Source: JBEIDK01 sp040383485
GTDB taxonomy: Bacteria; Bacteroidota; Bacteroidia; UBA4408
Assembly: GCA_040383485.1 (NCBI GenBank)
Contig: JBEIDK010000003.1
Span: 1 to 64,000 of the forward strand
Length of the DNA: 64,000 nucleotides
Direction of reading: 5' to 3'
Shown here: positions 25,868 through 33,361 of the stretch, piece after piece
How positions within the stretch are numbered: the first letter of the stretch is position 1
Layout of the letters: every line of letters starts with the position of its first letter
Position numbers and translations under genes: made by a program
Notes under the pieces: generated by a model
Seen by the model: only the letters and a program-made list of their open reading frames with translations
Database searches by the model: none
What the model was told of the DNA's origin: nothing

Positions 25868-26701
25868 TTATCCTAATTGAACTCTTTTAAAGCCTGTTGC
25901 AACTAAATCCTTATCTGCCGATTTAATGTATTGTGCAACATTCATTTTGTTATCCTTAATAAATTCCTGATTTAATAAAGTACTTTCCTTATAAAACTTT
26001 TGTAATTTACCTTGAGCAATTTTTTCAAGCATTTCTTCTGGCTTACCTTCTGCACGAGCTTGCTCTTTACCAATTTCAATTTCTCTTTCTAATATAGATG
26101 CATCAACATCATCTTTATCAAGAGCTACTGGTGCCATAGCTGCAGCTTGCATTGCAACATCTTTACCAATTTGTTCAGAAACATCCGATTTATTAAAACC
26201 AATTAATGTTGCTAATTTATTTCCTGGATGAATGTAAGCAACAACTTTTTCAGCAGTTACTACTTCATATTTAGAAAGTTCAATTTTTTCACCAATCTTA
26301 CCTACATAATCAATAATCTTATCTTTAATAGCTAAGCCATCAATTGTTAGGTCTTGCAATGCCTCTAATGAAGCAGGATTTTGACTAATAGCAACATCTA
26401 AAATAGATTGAGCAAAACCTGCAAAGTCAGCGTTAATTGCAACAAAATCAGTTTCGCAGTTCAAGCAAATAATTGCCCCACGTTTTCCATCAGCGGTTAC
26501 TTTTGCAATAACTTGTCCTTCTTTAGCGTCACGGTCGCCACGATTAGCAGCTACTTTTTGTCCTTTTTTACGCAAGTAATCAACGGCTTTTTCAAAGTCG
26601 CCTTCACTTTCCATTAATGCTTTTTTGCAATCCATCATGCCAGCGCCAGTTTGTATGCGCAATTTATTTACATCGGATGCGGTAATTGTTACTGTTGACA
26701 T
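25868..26701 (-). CDS. tsf: Elongation factor Ts
   Basis: The 277-residue protein recycles EF-Tu by exchanging GDP for GTP. The N-terminal UBA-like domain shows LRIQTGAGMMDCKKALMESEGDFEKAV, followed by the conserved CLNCETDFVA motif and the dimerisation core, ending FIKDNKMNVAQYIK. Length is normal for the family. It is the last gene of the rplM-rpsI-rpsB-tsf operon, separated from rpsB by 111 bases that contain a terminator-like hairpin. Confidence 0.97.
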   Translation of the reverse strand: MSTVTITASDVNKLRIQTGAGMMDCKKALMESEGDFEKAVDYLRKKGQKVAANRGDRDAKEGQVIAKVTADGKRGAIICLNCETDFVAINADFAGFAQSILDVAISQNPASLEALQDLTIDGLAIKDKIIDYVGKIGEKIELSKYEVVTAEKVVAYIHPGNKLATLIGFNKSDVSEQIGKDVAMQAAAMAPVALDKDDVDASILEREIEIGKEQARAEGKPEEMLEKIAQGKLQKFYKESTLLNQEFIKDNKMNVAQYIKSADKDLVATGFKRVQLG

Positions 26702-26730
26702 TTTTATTTTTATTTATTAATATTTTATTT

Positions 26731-26779
26731 AAAAAAAGTCCAAAATCTTAAAGGATTTCCTTTTTGACTCTGGACTTTC
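26731..26779 (-). terminator. Partial terminator or attenuator between rpsB and tsf
   Basis: On the minus strand AAAGTCCA pairs perfectly with TGGACTTT, an inner stem AAAGGA/TCCTTT lies between them, and a run of seven T follows. Because tsf continues in the same direction 30 bases on, it probably tunes the rpsB-to-tsf ratio rather than fully ending transcription. Confidence 0.6.
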
Positions 26780-26812
26780 AATTATTTTCAGAAAATCAAA
26801 TTTAGGTTTTCC

Positions 26813-27610
26813 TTATTTTGCTGTTCTTCTTTTACGTTTTCCGTCTTCAGATGGTTCAGCAGATTTTTCAGCCTTTGCTGTCACTTCTTCTGTTGTTTCT
26901 TCAGAGTCTTTATCTTTATCAGTTTTACGTTCAGATAAACCTTCAATAACCGCTTTACCAATTACATCAAGAATAACTTGAATAGATTTGGTAGCATCAT
27001 CATTTGCAGGTATTGCATAATCAACTGCGTTAGGATTAGAGTTAGTATCAACAATAGCAAAAGTAACAATTCCTAATCTTTTAGCTTCAGCAACAGCAAT
27101 ATGTTCTTTAGTAATATCTACTATAAACAATGCAGATGGAAGACGTCCTAGTTCAGAAATACTACCAAGAGTTTTTTCTAATTTCTCACGTTCACGAGTA
27201 ATTAATAATTTCTCTCTTTTAGCAATTACATCAAAAGTACCATCAGTCTTCATTTTGTCAATTGTTGACATTTTTTTGATAGCCTTACGAATTGTTGCAA
27301 AGTTAGTTAGCATTCCACCAGGCCAACGCTCAGTAATATAAGGCATATTAATACCTTTGGCAGTATTTGCTACAGCTTCTTTTGCTTGCTTTTTGGTTGC
27401 AACAAACATTATTTTTTTGCCCGATTTTGCTATTTGTTTGAGAGCTTCAGCAGCTTCATCTAACTTAACAGCAGTTTTGTTCAAATCTATAATATGTATT
27501 CCGTTTTTCTCCATGAAAATATACGGGGCCATATTTGGATTCCATTTTCTTTTTAGGTGACCAAAATGTACACCTGCTTCTAACAAATCGTTGTACGATG
27601 CTCTTGACAT
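26813..27610 (-). CDS. rpsB: 30S ribosomal protein S2
   Basis: The 265-residue protein shows the S2 signatures LLEAGVHFGHLKRKWNPNM, MPYITERWPGGMLTNF and FAIVDTNSNPNAVDYAIPANDDA. The C-terminal 40 residues are a charged tail rich in E, K and S (ending KRKRRTAK), as is common in Bacteroidota. S2 binds the small subunit near the S1 site. It is third in the operon after rpsI. Confidence 0.97.
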   Translation of the reverse strand: MSRASYNDLLEAGVHFGHLKRKWNPNMAPYIFMEKNGIHIIDLNKTAVKLDEAAEALKQIAKSGKKIMFVATKKQAKEAVANTAKGINMPYITERWPGGMLTNFATIRKAIKKMSTIDKMKTDGTFDVIAKREKLLITREREKLEKTLGSISELGRLPSALFIVDITKEHIAVAEAKRLGIVTFAIVDTNSNPNAVDYAIPANDDATKSIQVILDVIGKAVIEGLSERKTDKDKDSEETTEEVTAKAEKSAEPSEDGKRKRRTAK

Positions 27611-27636
27611 GTATCTTTGTTTTTAAAATTAAAAAA

Positions 27637-28023
27637 TTAACGTTTACTGAATTGGAAGCGTTTTCTAGCTTTCTTTTGTCCTGGCTTTTTACGTTCAACC
27701 ATTTTAGGGTTACGTGTAAGTAATCCTGCTGGTTTGAGTAATGGACGATTTTCTGTGCTTAATTCGCACAACGCTTTTGAAATACCTAAGCGAACAGCTT
27801 CGGCTTGACCTTTTACTCCACCTCCAGCTACGTTTACATTTACATCAAACTGTTCTAGTGTGCTAGTAAGCTCAAAAGGTTGATTGATAATATACTGTAA
27901 TGTTCCTGTTGGGAAATAGTTCTTGTAATCTCGGCCGTTAATTGTAATTGTTCCGTTGCCTTTTTTAAGATAAATTCTTGCGACAGCGGTTTTTCTACGA
28001 CCAGATGTGTTTGTTACTTCCAT
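27637..28023 (-). CDS. rpsI: 30S ribosomal protein S9
   Basis: The 128-residue protein begins with TSGRRKTAVARIYLKKGNG, has the GGGVKGQAEAVRLGISKAL core and ends with the KKARKRFQFSKR tail whose last basic residues reach the P-site tRNA. Length is normal. It follows rplM by 13 bases, the classic uL13-uS9 pair. Confidence 0.97.
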   Translation of the reverse strand: MEVTNTSGRRKTAVARIYLKKGNGTITINGRDYKNYFPTGTLQYIINQPFELTSTLEQFDVNVNVAGGGVKGQAEAVRLGISKALCELSTENRPLLKPAGLLTRNPKMVERKKPGQKKARKRFQFSKR

Positions 28024-28036
28024 CCTTTTTAATTAT

Positions 28037-28492
28037 TTATTTTAGTGTGTTTAAATCTAATTGCTTGGGTTGCTGCGCTTCATGTGGATGAGAACCACCA
28101 ACATATACGTGCAAATTCTTGTTTATGGCTCTGCCTAATTTTGTTTTAGGTAACATACCATGAACTGCATTAGTAATAATACGTTCTGGATGCTTCGCTA
28201 ACAACTCCTTTGGAGATGTAAAACGCTGACCACCTGGGTAACCCGTGTGACGGATATAAGTTTTATCTTCAGTTTTGTTACCTGTGATAACTACTTTTTC
28301 TGCATTTATTATAACTACATTGTCTCCACAATCAACATGGGGAGTATAACTAGTCTTGTATTTACCACGCACTAATTTAGCAACTTTTGAAGCTAAACGT
28401 CCTAATACTTGGTTTTCTGCATCAATCAAAACCCAGTTTTTATTCACCGTAGCTTTGTTTGCCGATACTGTTTTGTAACTTAATGTGTCCAC
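28037..28492 (-). CDS. rplM: 50S ribosomal protein L13
   Basis: The 151-residue protein has the uL13 signatures WVLIDAENQVLGRLASKVAKL, YTPHVDCGDNVVIINAEKV and HGMLPKTKLGRAINKNLHVY. It is first in the rplM-rpsI-rpsB-tsf operon. A canonical Bacteroidota promoter sits about 60 bases upstream, leaving a leader of about 50 bases that could hold an autoregulatory RNA structure, which I cannot confirm by eye. Confidence 0.97.
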   Translation of the reverse strand: MDTLSYKTVSANKATVNKNWVLIDAENQVLGRLASKVAKLVRGKYKTSYTPHVDCGDNVVIINAEKVVITGNKTEDKTYIRHTGYPGGQRFTSPKELLAKHPERIITNAVHGMLPKTKLGRAINKNLHVYVGGSHPHEAQQPKQLDLNTLK

Positions 28493-28549
28493 TGTTTAAA
28501 TCAAATAAAATTATTGAAATATTTGTTCTACTTCTAAAAAATAGGGTTG

Positions 28550-28580
28550 CAAAAGTATAAACTTTTTTTCTGTCAGCAAA
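28550..28580 (-). promoter_or_regulatory. Bacteroidota-type promoter of the rplM operon
   Basis: On the minus strand a TTTG box (28580-28577) is separated by 19 bases from TACTTTTG (28557-28550), matching the phylum's -33 TTTG and -7 TAnnTTTG consensus. The next bases are CAACCC. The same TATACTTTTGCAACCC string is found upstream of the tRNA genes near 50.9 kb. Confidence 0.8.
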
Positions 28581-28711
28581 TTAAATATCATCTTTTATTG
28601 CAAAAACATTTAAATAATTGTTTTTTAGTTAATTAGACATGACTTAAATATTTTTTTTGGGTCAATTTTCTTAATGTGTTACATTTACACCCTGAAATTA
28701 AACAAAGAGTG

Positions 28712-29134
28712 ATGACTGAATTAAAAGAAAGTTTTGACGAAAATGGTAATAAAGTGAGCCCAAGCTTGCCTCCGCATATTACTAATTTTTTAGTTGATAT
28801 TGATGGTACAATTTGTGAAGACATTCCAAATGAAGAGCCAGAAAGAATGTTAACAGCTATGGAATTGCCTGGTGCCAAGGATAGACTTAATAAGTGGTTT
28901 GATGAAGGACATATAATTACGTTTTTTACTTCTAGATTAGAAGAACATAGAGCTTATACCGAATCTTGGTTAAAGGCGCATAATTTTAATTATCATGGCA
29001 TAATGTTCGGAAAGCCACGAGGCGGAAACTATCATTGGATTGATGACCGTGTAGTTAAGGCAACCCGATTTAGTGGCCAATTTACTGAGCTGGTGAAAAA
29101 AGAGAAAGAGATTTGGGTATTTGATAACGTATAA
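28712..29134 (+). CDS. HAD-family hydrolase
   Basis: About 140 residues from ATG 28712; a TTG at 28676 would add 12 residues of no known value. The HAD catalytic motif I reads FLVDIDGTICED, motif II threonine/serine is in ITFFTSRLEEHR, and the C-terminal acidic motif is HWIDDRVVKATRF. Bacteroidota relatives are sometimes labelled phosphoheptose isomerase, but the sequence is a HAD phosphatase fold. The substrate is unknown. It diverges from the rplM operon. Confidence 0.8.
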   Translation: MTELKESFDENGNKVSPSLPPHITNFLVDIDGTICEDIPNEEPERMLTAMELPGAKDRLNKWFDEGHIITFFTSRLEEHRAYTESWLKAHNFNYHGIMFGKPRGGNYHWIDDRVVKATRFSGQFTELVKKEKEIWVFDNV

Positions 29135-29152
29135 CTCTAGGCTCGAAATTTT

Positions 29153-30379
29153 TTAGTTTGTTTTCTTATTTTTTAATTCAGGTATTAAATAATCTCTGTA
29201 CAATCTAATTAATCCAATAAGTAAAATAGCTAAAAAGAATAATGAAATAAATCTAGGTTCAAAAATAAGAGTTTGATATTCTAACGAGAAATATTTTAAT
29301 ACTTTTTCCAAATTCATAAAATATCCTATTGAAGCAAGAATATATAAGTCATACTTTTTACTCAATAGGCCATAAATAAAGGAAGTAATTATTATTGGAT
29401 GAGAGTATCTTTCATGCATTTGAGTATTGAAATAAAAGAAAATCAAGGGTATTAAGGTAGAAATGAGAAATACCATTGCCCAATCCATTTTATCATGTAA
29501 TTTAAAATTCTGCTTAAAAATTTTCCATAAAAGTGGCAATAGAACTATGACACTAAAAAATAAAAACAAAATCGTACCAATTGTCTTGTAGGTTAATACA
29601 CCATATTTATTAAAATCATTAATTGCCATTAAATCACTATGGTTTGGAAAAAGCCAATACCAAATATTATGTGCATTCATAGATATAAATGGGTAAAAAT
29701 CGACTGAACCAGTTATAACATTCCATAATTTATCAATTGTATCAGATACAAGAAATGGTGTTAGTATAATCACTTGAATTAGAATAATTAATAGTAGTGA
29801 GAATACAATTTTTTTATAATTTGGTTTTATGAGATATAATAAACCAAGTATAGGAAGGAAAAAGATTGCTTGCATCTTGGTATTTAAAGCCAAAATAAAA
29901 CAAACTGCAGCCCAATAAGGTTTTTCTAAGAGTATTAATATGATTGAACTTATCACCAAATTTGTTGGCACACTATCTACTTGTCCCCATAGGTAGCTAT
30001 TGTATAAATAAGCTATATTGAGAATTAATAATAGAGTAAGAGAAAAATTTATGTTGAATTTTCTGCATAAAAAATAGATAGGTATAAGTATTACAAAATC
30101 GAAAATTAGTGGAAAAATCTTTATCAAATAAATATTGCTTTCTATCTCAGTAATTGAATTTTGAAAAAGGCCATAAAACCATAAAACAAATAAAAATATT
30201 GGATGGTAATTTGCATCAGTATTATAAATATTTCCCAATCCAAATTGAAATATATTATTAGCCCACCCATTCCAAAAGCTCATATCTCCTCCGTGAGACT
30301 TTAATGGCACCAACGCTACAAGTATTACAAAGAATATAGTGTAGAATGTAATTATATTCCGAATTGAATTGTTTTTCAT
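29153..30379 (-). CDS. Integral-membrane glycosyltransferase (GT-C/GT87-like)
   Basis: The 408-residue protein has about ten transmembrane segments. The first periplasmic loop contains HGGDMSFWNGWANNIFQFGL and NYHPIF, the acidic loop typical of lipid-linked-sugar glycosyltransferases, and a later loop has WYWLFPN and MHERYSHP. It probably transfers a mannose or similar sugar from a polyprenyl donor in the envelope; acceptor unknown. It is convergent with the HAD gene and diverges from divIC. Confidence 0.7.
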   Translation of the reverse strand: MKNNSIRNIITFYTIFFVILVALVPLKSHGGDMSFWNGWANNIFQFGLGNIYNTDANYHPIFLFVLWFYGLFQNSITEIESNIYLIKIFPLIFDFVILIPIYFLCRKFNINFSLTLLLILNIAYLYNSYLWGQVDSVPTNLVISSIILILLEKPYWAAVCFILALNTKMQAIFFLPILGLLYLIKPNYKKIVFSLLLIILIQVIILTPFLVSDTIDKLWNVITGSVDFYPFISMNAHNIWYWLFPNHSDLMAINDFNKYGVLTYKTIGTILFLFFSVIVLLPLLWKIFKQNFKLHDKMDWAMVFLISTLIPLIFFYFNTQMHERYSHPIIITSFIYGLLSKKYDLYILASIGYFMNLEKVLKYFSLEYQTLIFEPRFISLFFLAILLIGLIRLYRDYLIPELKNKKTN

Positions 30380-30481
30380 TTTAATAATAAATTACAATAT
30401 AAAATTATGAACAATAGTTTATTGAATAATAATTTTAAATAGTAATTAGTTTTGAATTTTACAAGTTAAATTTACAAAATA

Positions 30482-30772
30482 ATGAAAGCAATAATATTAA
30501 AACTTTTTACCAATAAGTATTTTCTTACAATTTTAATACTGGTAATTACCATTAGCTTTTTCGACAGGTATGATATAAAAACCCAATATCAAATGCGAAA
30601 AGATTTAAAGGAACTTGAGGCAACTAAAACGTTTTATGAAAGTGAAATTTTAAAAAATAAAAGCACCATATATGCTTTGCAAAATGATTCTATTGCACTA
30701 GAGAAATTTGCAAGAGAAAAATATTTAATGAAAAAAAATAACGAAGAGATATTTCTAGTTTTCGAAAATTAG
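30482..30772 (+). CDS. FtsB/DivIC-type septum formation initiator
   Basis: The 96-residue protein has one transmembrane helix (ILILVITISFFDRYDI), a coiled coil (MRKDLKELEATKTFYESEILKNKS) and the C-terminal ALEKFAREKYLMKKNNEEIFLV block typical of DivIC/FtsB. It is thought to bridge FtsL and FtsQ in the divisome. The size is normal. It precedes a PQQ-dehydrogenase-like gene; the two are probably unrelated in function. Confidence 0.88.
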   Translation: MKAIILKLFTNKYFLTILILVITISFFDRYDIKTQYQMRKDLKELEATKTFYESEILKNKSTIYALQNDSIALEKFAREKYLMKKNNEEIFLVFEN

Positions 30773-30846
30773 ACACCATATTTCCAATAATTTATTCATA
30801 CTTTTTGATAGTTAGAAATTAGTATTAGGTTTGAAAAAAAAAAATC

Positions 30847-32766
30847 ATGAATAAAAAAATACTTTTTAATTTATTACTCGTTTTTTTTGCGAGCAGAATA
30901 ATTTCTCAACCAACAATTACATTAAGTCAATTTTGTACAGGGTTTACTTGGCCAACAAAAATTGCAAATTGTGGCGATGAACGGATTTTCGTAATCCAAA
31001 AAACAGGTAAAATTTTTATTGTTGATAGCAATGGAGTTAAAAAAACAACTCCATTTATAGATTTAGGCTCAGTAGCCACAGTACCAACATCAATTTCAAG
31101 TGAACGTGGTACCTTAGGAATGGCTTTTCATCCTAACTATTTTCAAAATGGTTATTTTTACGTGAACTATACTCGTGCATCTGATGGTGCAACAAGAGTT
31201 TCTCGATTTCAGGTAAGTGCATCAAATCCCGATTCAGCATCTGTTTCAACAGAATTGAATTTACTAACAATAACACAACCTTTTTCTAATCATAATGGTG
31301 GCGATATACATTTTGGCACTGATGGATATTTATATATTGGAATGGGTGATGGCGGAAGTGCCAATGATCCAAACAATTATGCTACAAACAGAAATTCTTT
31401 GTTGGGTAAAATGCTTCGAATAGATGTTGATAATACTCAGGGGTCACTAAATTATGCTATTCCATCTGATAATCCCTATGCAGATAGTTCTGCTACAAAC
31501 TATAAAAAAGAAATTTGGAGTTATGGATTGAGAAATCCTTGGCGTTGGAGTTTTGATAGATTGAATGGTGATTTATGGATTGGTGATGTAGGTCAGAATG
31601 CAATAGAAGAAGTTAATCATGAGTCGGTAAATTCAAATGGAGGAAAGTTTTATGGTTGGCGTTGTTGGGAAGGGAACAGTTCAACAGGTTTATCAGGTTG
31701 TACAGGCATTTTAAATTCCAACCCTCCAATTTTTCAATATCCACATACTTTATATTCTAGTTGTTCAATAACAGGCGGATTTGTTTATAGAGGTGCAATG
31801 TTCAACAGCATGTACGGTTATTATTTTCTTACTGATTATTGTAGTGGTAGGTTTTGGTGGGTAAAACAAAATGCTAGTGGTACCTTTAGTAATGGACTAG
31901 CATCTAGCACAGCAGGTTTTGGAACAAATAACTTTGTAACCTTTGGTGAGAATAAATATGGTGAACTATTTGTTGGTGGCATAAGCGATGGTAAAATATA
32001 TAAGATAAAAAGTAATGATTGTACGCCAGTTGCTAGTATTGATATTACTGACACTGCTATTTGTTCGGGAAGTATTATTAGTACTCCTTTTGCTATAGGT
32101 TTACAATACCAATGGAATATTAATGGTATTCAAAATATTGCCGATACTTTAAATAGCTTACAGGTAAATAGTCCTGGACAATATTTTGTAACAGTAACAA
32201 AAAATGGTTGTTCTACATCAGGGATTTCAGCAACTAAAACTTTTTTTGTAAACCCGTTACCTAGTTTAAGTTTTGTTGGTTCATTGCCAAGTATTGTCGA
32301 TGTTGCCGCACAGAGTTTTGTTATTCAAACAAGCAGTAGTAATGCAATAATTACAATAGATAATGTAGTAACATCAAACTTTAATCCTTCTTTACTTGGA
32401 ATAGGTATACATCAGGTTAATGCTACGTTAATTGATAGTTTAGGTTGCGAAAAAACCATTACTCAGAACATTCAAGTATCAAATTTAAATGGGTTGATAA
32501 ATGAAAATTACATTGCAAAAACTCAGGTATTTCCTAATCCAGCTAATGATAAGGTGCAGATTCAATTGTATCATAATTACTCAAAAAATCTAATTATTGA
32601 TGTAATGGACTTATCAGGTAGAGTAATTAAATCATACCAAATTCCATTAATTAATGGTTTAAATCAAATAGAATTAGATGTAGTTAATTTACAAAATGGA
32701 GCCTATACAATAAGGTTAAATGATGGTTTTAATGTTAGTTACAAAAAAATTATTATCAGAAAATAG
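30847..32766 (+). CDS. Secreted PQQ-dependent sugar dehydrogenase-like protein with T9SS sorting domain
   Basis: The 639-residue protein has a signal peptide (MNKKILFNLLLVFFASRIISQ). A glucose/sorbosone dehydrogenase beta-propeller occupies about residues 30-385: FTWPTKIANCGDERIFVIQ, GTLGMAFHPNYFQNGYFYV, LYIGMGDGGSANDPNNYA, SYGLRNPWRWSFDRLNGDLW and GDVGQNAIEEVN. An Ig/PKD-like segment follows and then a type A sorting domain (VFPNPANDKVQIQL, MDLSGRVIKSY, NGAYTIRL). It probably oxidises aldose sugars extracellularly if PQQ is available; no PQQ synthesis genes are visible. Confidence 0.88.
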   Translation: MNKKILFNLLLVFFASRIISQPTITLSQFCTGFTWPTKIANCGDERIFVIQKTGKIFIVDSNGVKKTTPFIDLGSVATVPTSISSERGTLGMAFHPNYFQNGYFYVNYTRASDGATRVSRFQVSASNPDSASVSTELNLLTITQPFSNHNGGDIHFGTDGYLYIGMGDGGSANDPNNYATNRNSLLGKMLRIDVDNTQGSLNYAIPSDNPYADSSATNYKKEIWSYGLRNPWRWSFDRLNGDLWIGDVGQNAIEEVNHESVNSNGGKFYGWRCWEGNSSTGLSGCTGILNSNPPIFQYPHTLYSSCSITGGFVYRGAMFNSMYGYYFLTDYCSGRFWWVKQNASGTFSNGLASSTAGFGTNNFVTFGENKYGELFVGGISDGKIYKIKSNDCTPVASIDITDTAICSGSIISTPFAIGLQYQWNINGIQNIADTLNSLQVNSPGQYFVTVTKNGCSTSGISATKTFFVNPLPSLSFVGSLPSIVDVAAQSFVIQTSSSNAIITIDNVVTSNFNPSLLGIGIHQVNATLIDSLGCEKTITQNIQVSNLNGLINENYIAKTQVFPNPANDKVQIQLYHNYSKNLIIDVMDLSGRVIKSYQIPLINGLNQIELDVVNLQNGAYTIRLNDGFNVSYKKIIIRK

Positions 32767-32795
32767 CCTTAGTAACCTCACATTGTTTAATTAAT

Positions 32796-33356
32796 TTGAT
32801 AACATACTTATTTACTTTATTCTTTAAATTAAAAGGATTTAGAACAACAGAAACAATTCCTTCACACATAAAAAAATGTGTTGTAATTGCCGCTCCACAT
32901 ACAAGTAATTGGGATTTTGTATATGCTATAGCAGCAATTAATTTATTTGGTATAAAGCTAAATTACCTTATTAAGAAAGAACTTTTTAAATGGCCTTTAA
33001 GTATATATTTGAATAAGACGGGTGGTATTGCTGTTGAACGAAGCAAAAGCAACAACTTTGTTGAAAATACCATTAAACTATTCAATGAAAGAGAAAATAT
33101 AATATTAGTAATACCTCCAGAAGGAACTAGAGCTAAGGTTACAAAATGGAAGAGTGGCTTTTATCATATTGCTATTGGTGCAAATGTTCCGTTATTTCTT
33201 GGTTATATCGATTACAAAGAAAAAACTGCTGGGTTTGGAAGTGAGGTAAAGCTTACTGGAAATAAAGAGTTAGATATTAAAATGATAAAAGAATTTTACC
33301 AATCTAAAAATGCAAAATATCCTGAAAAGTTTAGTATCGAAAGCATTGATTTCTAA
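32796..33356 (+). CDS. Lysophospholipid/1-acylglycerol-phosphate acyltransferase family protein
   Basis: The 186-residue protein has the acyltransferase motif I as APHTSNWDF (HxxxxD form) and motif III as VIPPEGTRAKVTKWKSGFYHIA, with GGIAVERSKSNN between them. It begins at TTG 32796, since no ATG precedes the motifs. Enzymes of this type acylate lysophosphatidic acid or related lipids at the membrane. It lies 30 bases after the PQQ-type gene and converges with the patatin gene. Confidence 0.85.
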   Translation: MITYLFTLFFKLKGFRTTETIPSHIKKCVVIAAPHTSNWDFVYAIAAINLFGIKLNYLIKKELFKWPLSIYLNKTGGIAVERSKSNNFVENTIKLFNERENIILVIPPEGTRAKVTKWKSGFYHIAIGANVPLFLGYIDYKEKTAGFGSEVKLTGNKELDIKMIKEFYQSKNAKYPEKFSIESIDF

Positions 33357-33361
33357 AATAT

